A DNA stretch of 6,891 bases from Paracoccaceae bacterium. Lineage in GTDB: Bacteria; Pseudomonadota; Alphaproteobacteria; Rhodobacterales; Rhodobacteraceae. Under the pieces are notes generated by a model, which was not told the DNA's origin, did no database searches, and saw only the letters and a list, made by a program, of their open reading frames with translations. The translations under genes and the position numbers were made by a program. The DNA lies in the NCBI GenBank assembly GCA_020832725.1, contig JAFIEC010000048.1:1-6891 (forward strand), written 5' to 3'. Below are positions 6,115 to 6,891 of this stretch, one piece after another (position 1 is the first letter of the stretch; every line of letters starts with the position of its first letter).

Positions 6115-6606
6115 ATGCTTGGCGACACCCTTGCCGATACGCTCATCGCAGAGGCCCGGGCCGCGGGCGTGATCCTCGCCACCGCCGAGAGTTGTACCGG
6201 CGGGCTTCTCTCGGGGGCGATCACCGAGGTGGCCGGTGCCTCGGACGTCTTTGATCGCGGCTTCGTCACCTATTCCAACAGCGCCAAGCAGGACATGCTG
6301 GGCGTGCTGCCCGCGACGCTGGAGGAGGTCGGCGCTGTCTCCGAGGACGTGGCCCGCGAGATGGCCCTGGGCGCGATCGCAAACTCCGGGGCCGGGCTGG
6401 CCGTGGCGATCACGGGTGTGGCCGGACCGGGCGGCTCTGCCGCCAAGCCCGAGGGGCGCGTGTGCTTCGCCATCGCGCGGCGCGGTTCCTATGCCTGGGC
6501 AGAGACACAGGATTTCGGGGCGCTGGGCCGGGCCGGGGTGCGGGCCGCCGCGGTAACCCATGCGCTGGGCCTGCTGCGCGGCGCGCTGGCCCGGGAAACG
6601 GCCTGA
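6115..6606 (+). CDS. pncC: Nicotinamide-nucleotide amidohydrolase PncC (CinA C-terminal domain protein)
   Basis: Enzyme family that deamidates nicotinamide mononucleotide to nicotinic acid mononucleotide, recycling NMN released by processes such as NAD-dependent DNA ligation. 163 residues, exactly one CinA C-terminal domain. The N-terminal molybdopterin-binding-like domain of full-length CinA is absent. Motifs: LATAESCTGGLLSGAIT at 21-37, GFVTYSNSAKQDMLGV at 49-64 and AITGVAGPGGS at 98-108, followed by KPEGRVCFAI. It begins 10 bases after pgpA and probably shares the ispDF transcript. Stand-alone forms of this domain have been annotated both as CinA and as PncC; the enzymatic role is taken from the family. 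A competence role is not supported here. Confidence 0.93.
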   Translation: MLGDTLADTLIAEARAAGVILATAESCTGGLLSGAITEVAGASDVFDRGFVTYSNSAKQDMLGVLPATLEEVGAVSEDVAREMALGAIANSGAGLAVAITGVAGPGGSAAKPEGRVCFAIARRGSYAWAETQDFGALGRAGVRAAAVTHALGLLRGALARETA

Positions 6607-6635
6607 GCGGTGATCCCTGCGGGCACCGGCGCGGC

Positions 6636-6664
6636 TTTTCCTGCCACGCCAAACCCGCTATGGC
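6636..6664 (+). promoter_or_regulatory. Weak candidate promoter for purM
   Basis: -35-like TTTTCC (6636-6641), a 17-base spacer, and -10-like TATGGC (6659-6664), each three of six matches. It would start transcription near 6671, just before the purM ATG at 6689. The only other support is that purM follows an 82-base gap, so it may have its own promoter. Confidence 0.22.
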
Positions 6665-6670
6665 GCGGCA
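6642..6670 (+). repeat. Imperfect inverted repeat in the pncC-purM gap
   Basis: Arms TGCCaCGCC (6642-6650) and GGCGcGGCA (6662-6670) pair at eight of nine positions, with a central A/C mismatch and an 11-base loop. No T run follows; bases 6671-6688 are GC-rich. It could be a Rho-independent terminator remnant for the upstream operon, or an operator for purM that overlaps the candidate -10 box. Neither is settled. Confidence 0.35.
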
Positions 6671-6688
6671 GCAGCAGCGGGGGGCGGC

Positions 6689-6891
6689 ATGGGCGACAAC
6701 AGCGAGACTGACAGCACAGCGCGGGCCGGGGGTCTGACCTATGCCGATGCCGGTGTCAGCATCGAGGCGGGCAATGCGCTTGTCGCGCGCATCGCCCCTG
6801 CCGCGGGCGCGCCCCCGCCGCCCGGCCCCCTGTGGGGTGGGGGGGGGGTGGGGGGGGGGTGGGGAAGGGGCGGCGCCCGGGTTTGGGACCC
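6689..6891 (+). CDS. purM: Phosphoribosylformylglycinamidine cyclo-ligase PurM, N-terminal start only
   Basis: AIR synthetase closes the imidazole ring in step five of purine synthesis, using ATP. About 41 reliable residues are present: a variable leader (MGDNSETDSTARAGG), then LTYADAGVSIEAGNALVARI at 16-35, the typical PurM N-terminus, and APAAGA. From about base 6812 the translation becomes proline, glycine and tryptophan runs unrelated to PurM, where the family has its glycine-rich GGLGGFGALF segment. The frame contains no stop, but the DNA is low-complexity and probably misread. The ATG is preceded by a G-rich stretch that may serve as ribosome binding site. The gene is cut by the window's right edge and should be treated as partial, not as a pseudogene. 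Confidence 0.85.
   Translation, partial: MGDNSETDSTARAGGLTYADAGVSIEAGNALVARIAPAAGAPPPPGPLWGGGGVGGGWGRGGARVWD
6812..6891. other. Degraded G-rich sequence end, probable read or assembly artefact
   Basis: Between about 6832 and 6870 nearly every base is G with single T or A interruptions, preceded by C runs. This replaces the part of purM that should encode a conserved glycine-rich segment. The tail still loosely tracks the expected order (GGCGGCGCCCGGGTTTGGGACCC resembles GGCGCGCTGTTTGACC). That fits miscalled homopolymers at the end of a read rather than a real repeat. Confidence 0.75.

Noticed and set aside
4861..6561. 566-codon minus-strand open frame across ispDF, pgpA and pncC
   Set aside because: It is antisense to three well-supported genes, low in complexity and without domains. 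It is a GC-bias artefact.
6832..6870. G-quadruplex or regulatory G-tract near the window end
   Set aside because: The runs sit where conserved purM coding sequence should be and at the very end of the sequence. A sequencing or assembly artefact explains them better.

Overview
The window is a GC-rich stretch of alphaproteobacterial chromosome. It most likely comes from the Rhodobacteraceae/Rhodobacterales. Three things point there: the gene order dusB(nifR3)-ntrB-ntrC-ntrY, an NtrC that lacks the sigma-54 contact loop (a trait known from Rhodobacter capsulatus), and a fused ispDF gene. All eight genes belong to recognisable families. I see no mobile element, CRISPR array, tRNA or rRNA, and no novel system. 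Interest lies in details of regulation and in data quality.

Left half, minus strand, read right to left from about 4271 to 1: dusB/nifR3 (tRNA dihydrouridine synthase), ntrB (nitrogen sensor kinase), ntrC (response regulator) and the first ~235 codons of ntrY (membrane sensor kinase, cut by the window's left edge). dusB/ntrB overlap by 4 bases (ATGA) and ntrB/ntrC by 1 base (TGATG), so translation is probably coupled. ntrC and ntrY are separated by 59 bases that hold a perfect 8-bp hairpin directly after the ntrC stop. Both dusB and ntrY appear to start with TTG.

Centre, 4272-4398: a 127-bp divergent intergenic region. A good sigma-70-like promoter faces ispDF, and a perfect inverted repeat lies between its -35 and -10 boxes. 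A weaker promoter faces dusB.

Right half, plus strand: ispDF (bifunctional MEP-pathway enzyme for isoprenoid precursors), pgpA (phosphatidylglycerophosphatase A, overlapping ispDF by ATGA), pncC/cinA C-terminal type (NMN amidohydrolase family, 10 bases after pgpA with a strong ribosome binding site), then an 82-bp gap and the start of purM (purine synthesis). The first three look like one housekeeping operon.

The last ~80 bases (from about 6812) turn into long G runs and no longer encode the expected PurM sequence. This looks like a low-quality read or contig end, so nothing there should be interpreted biologically.
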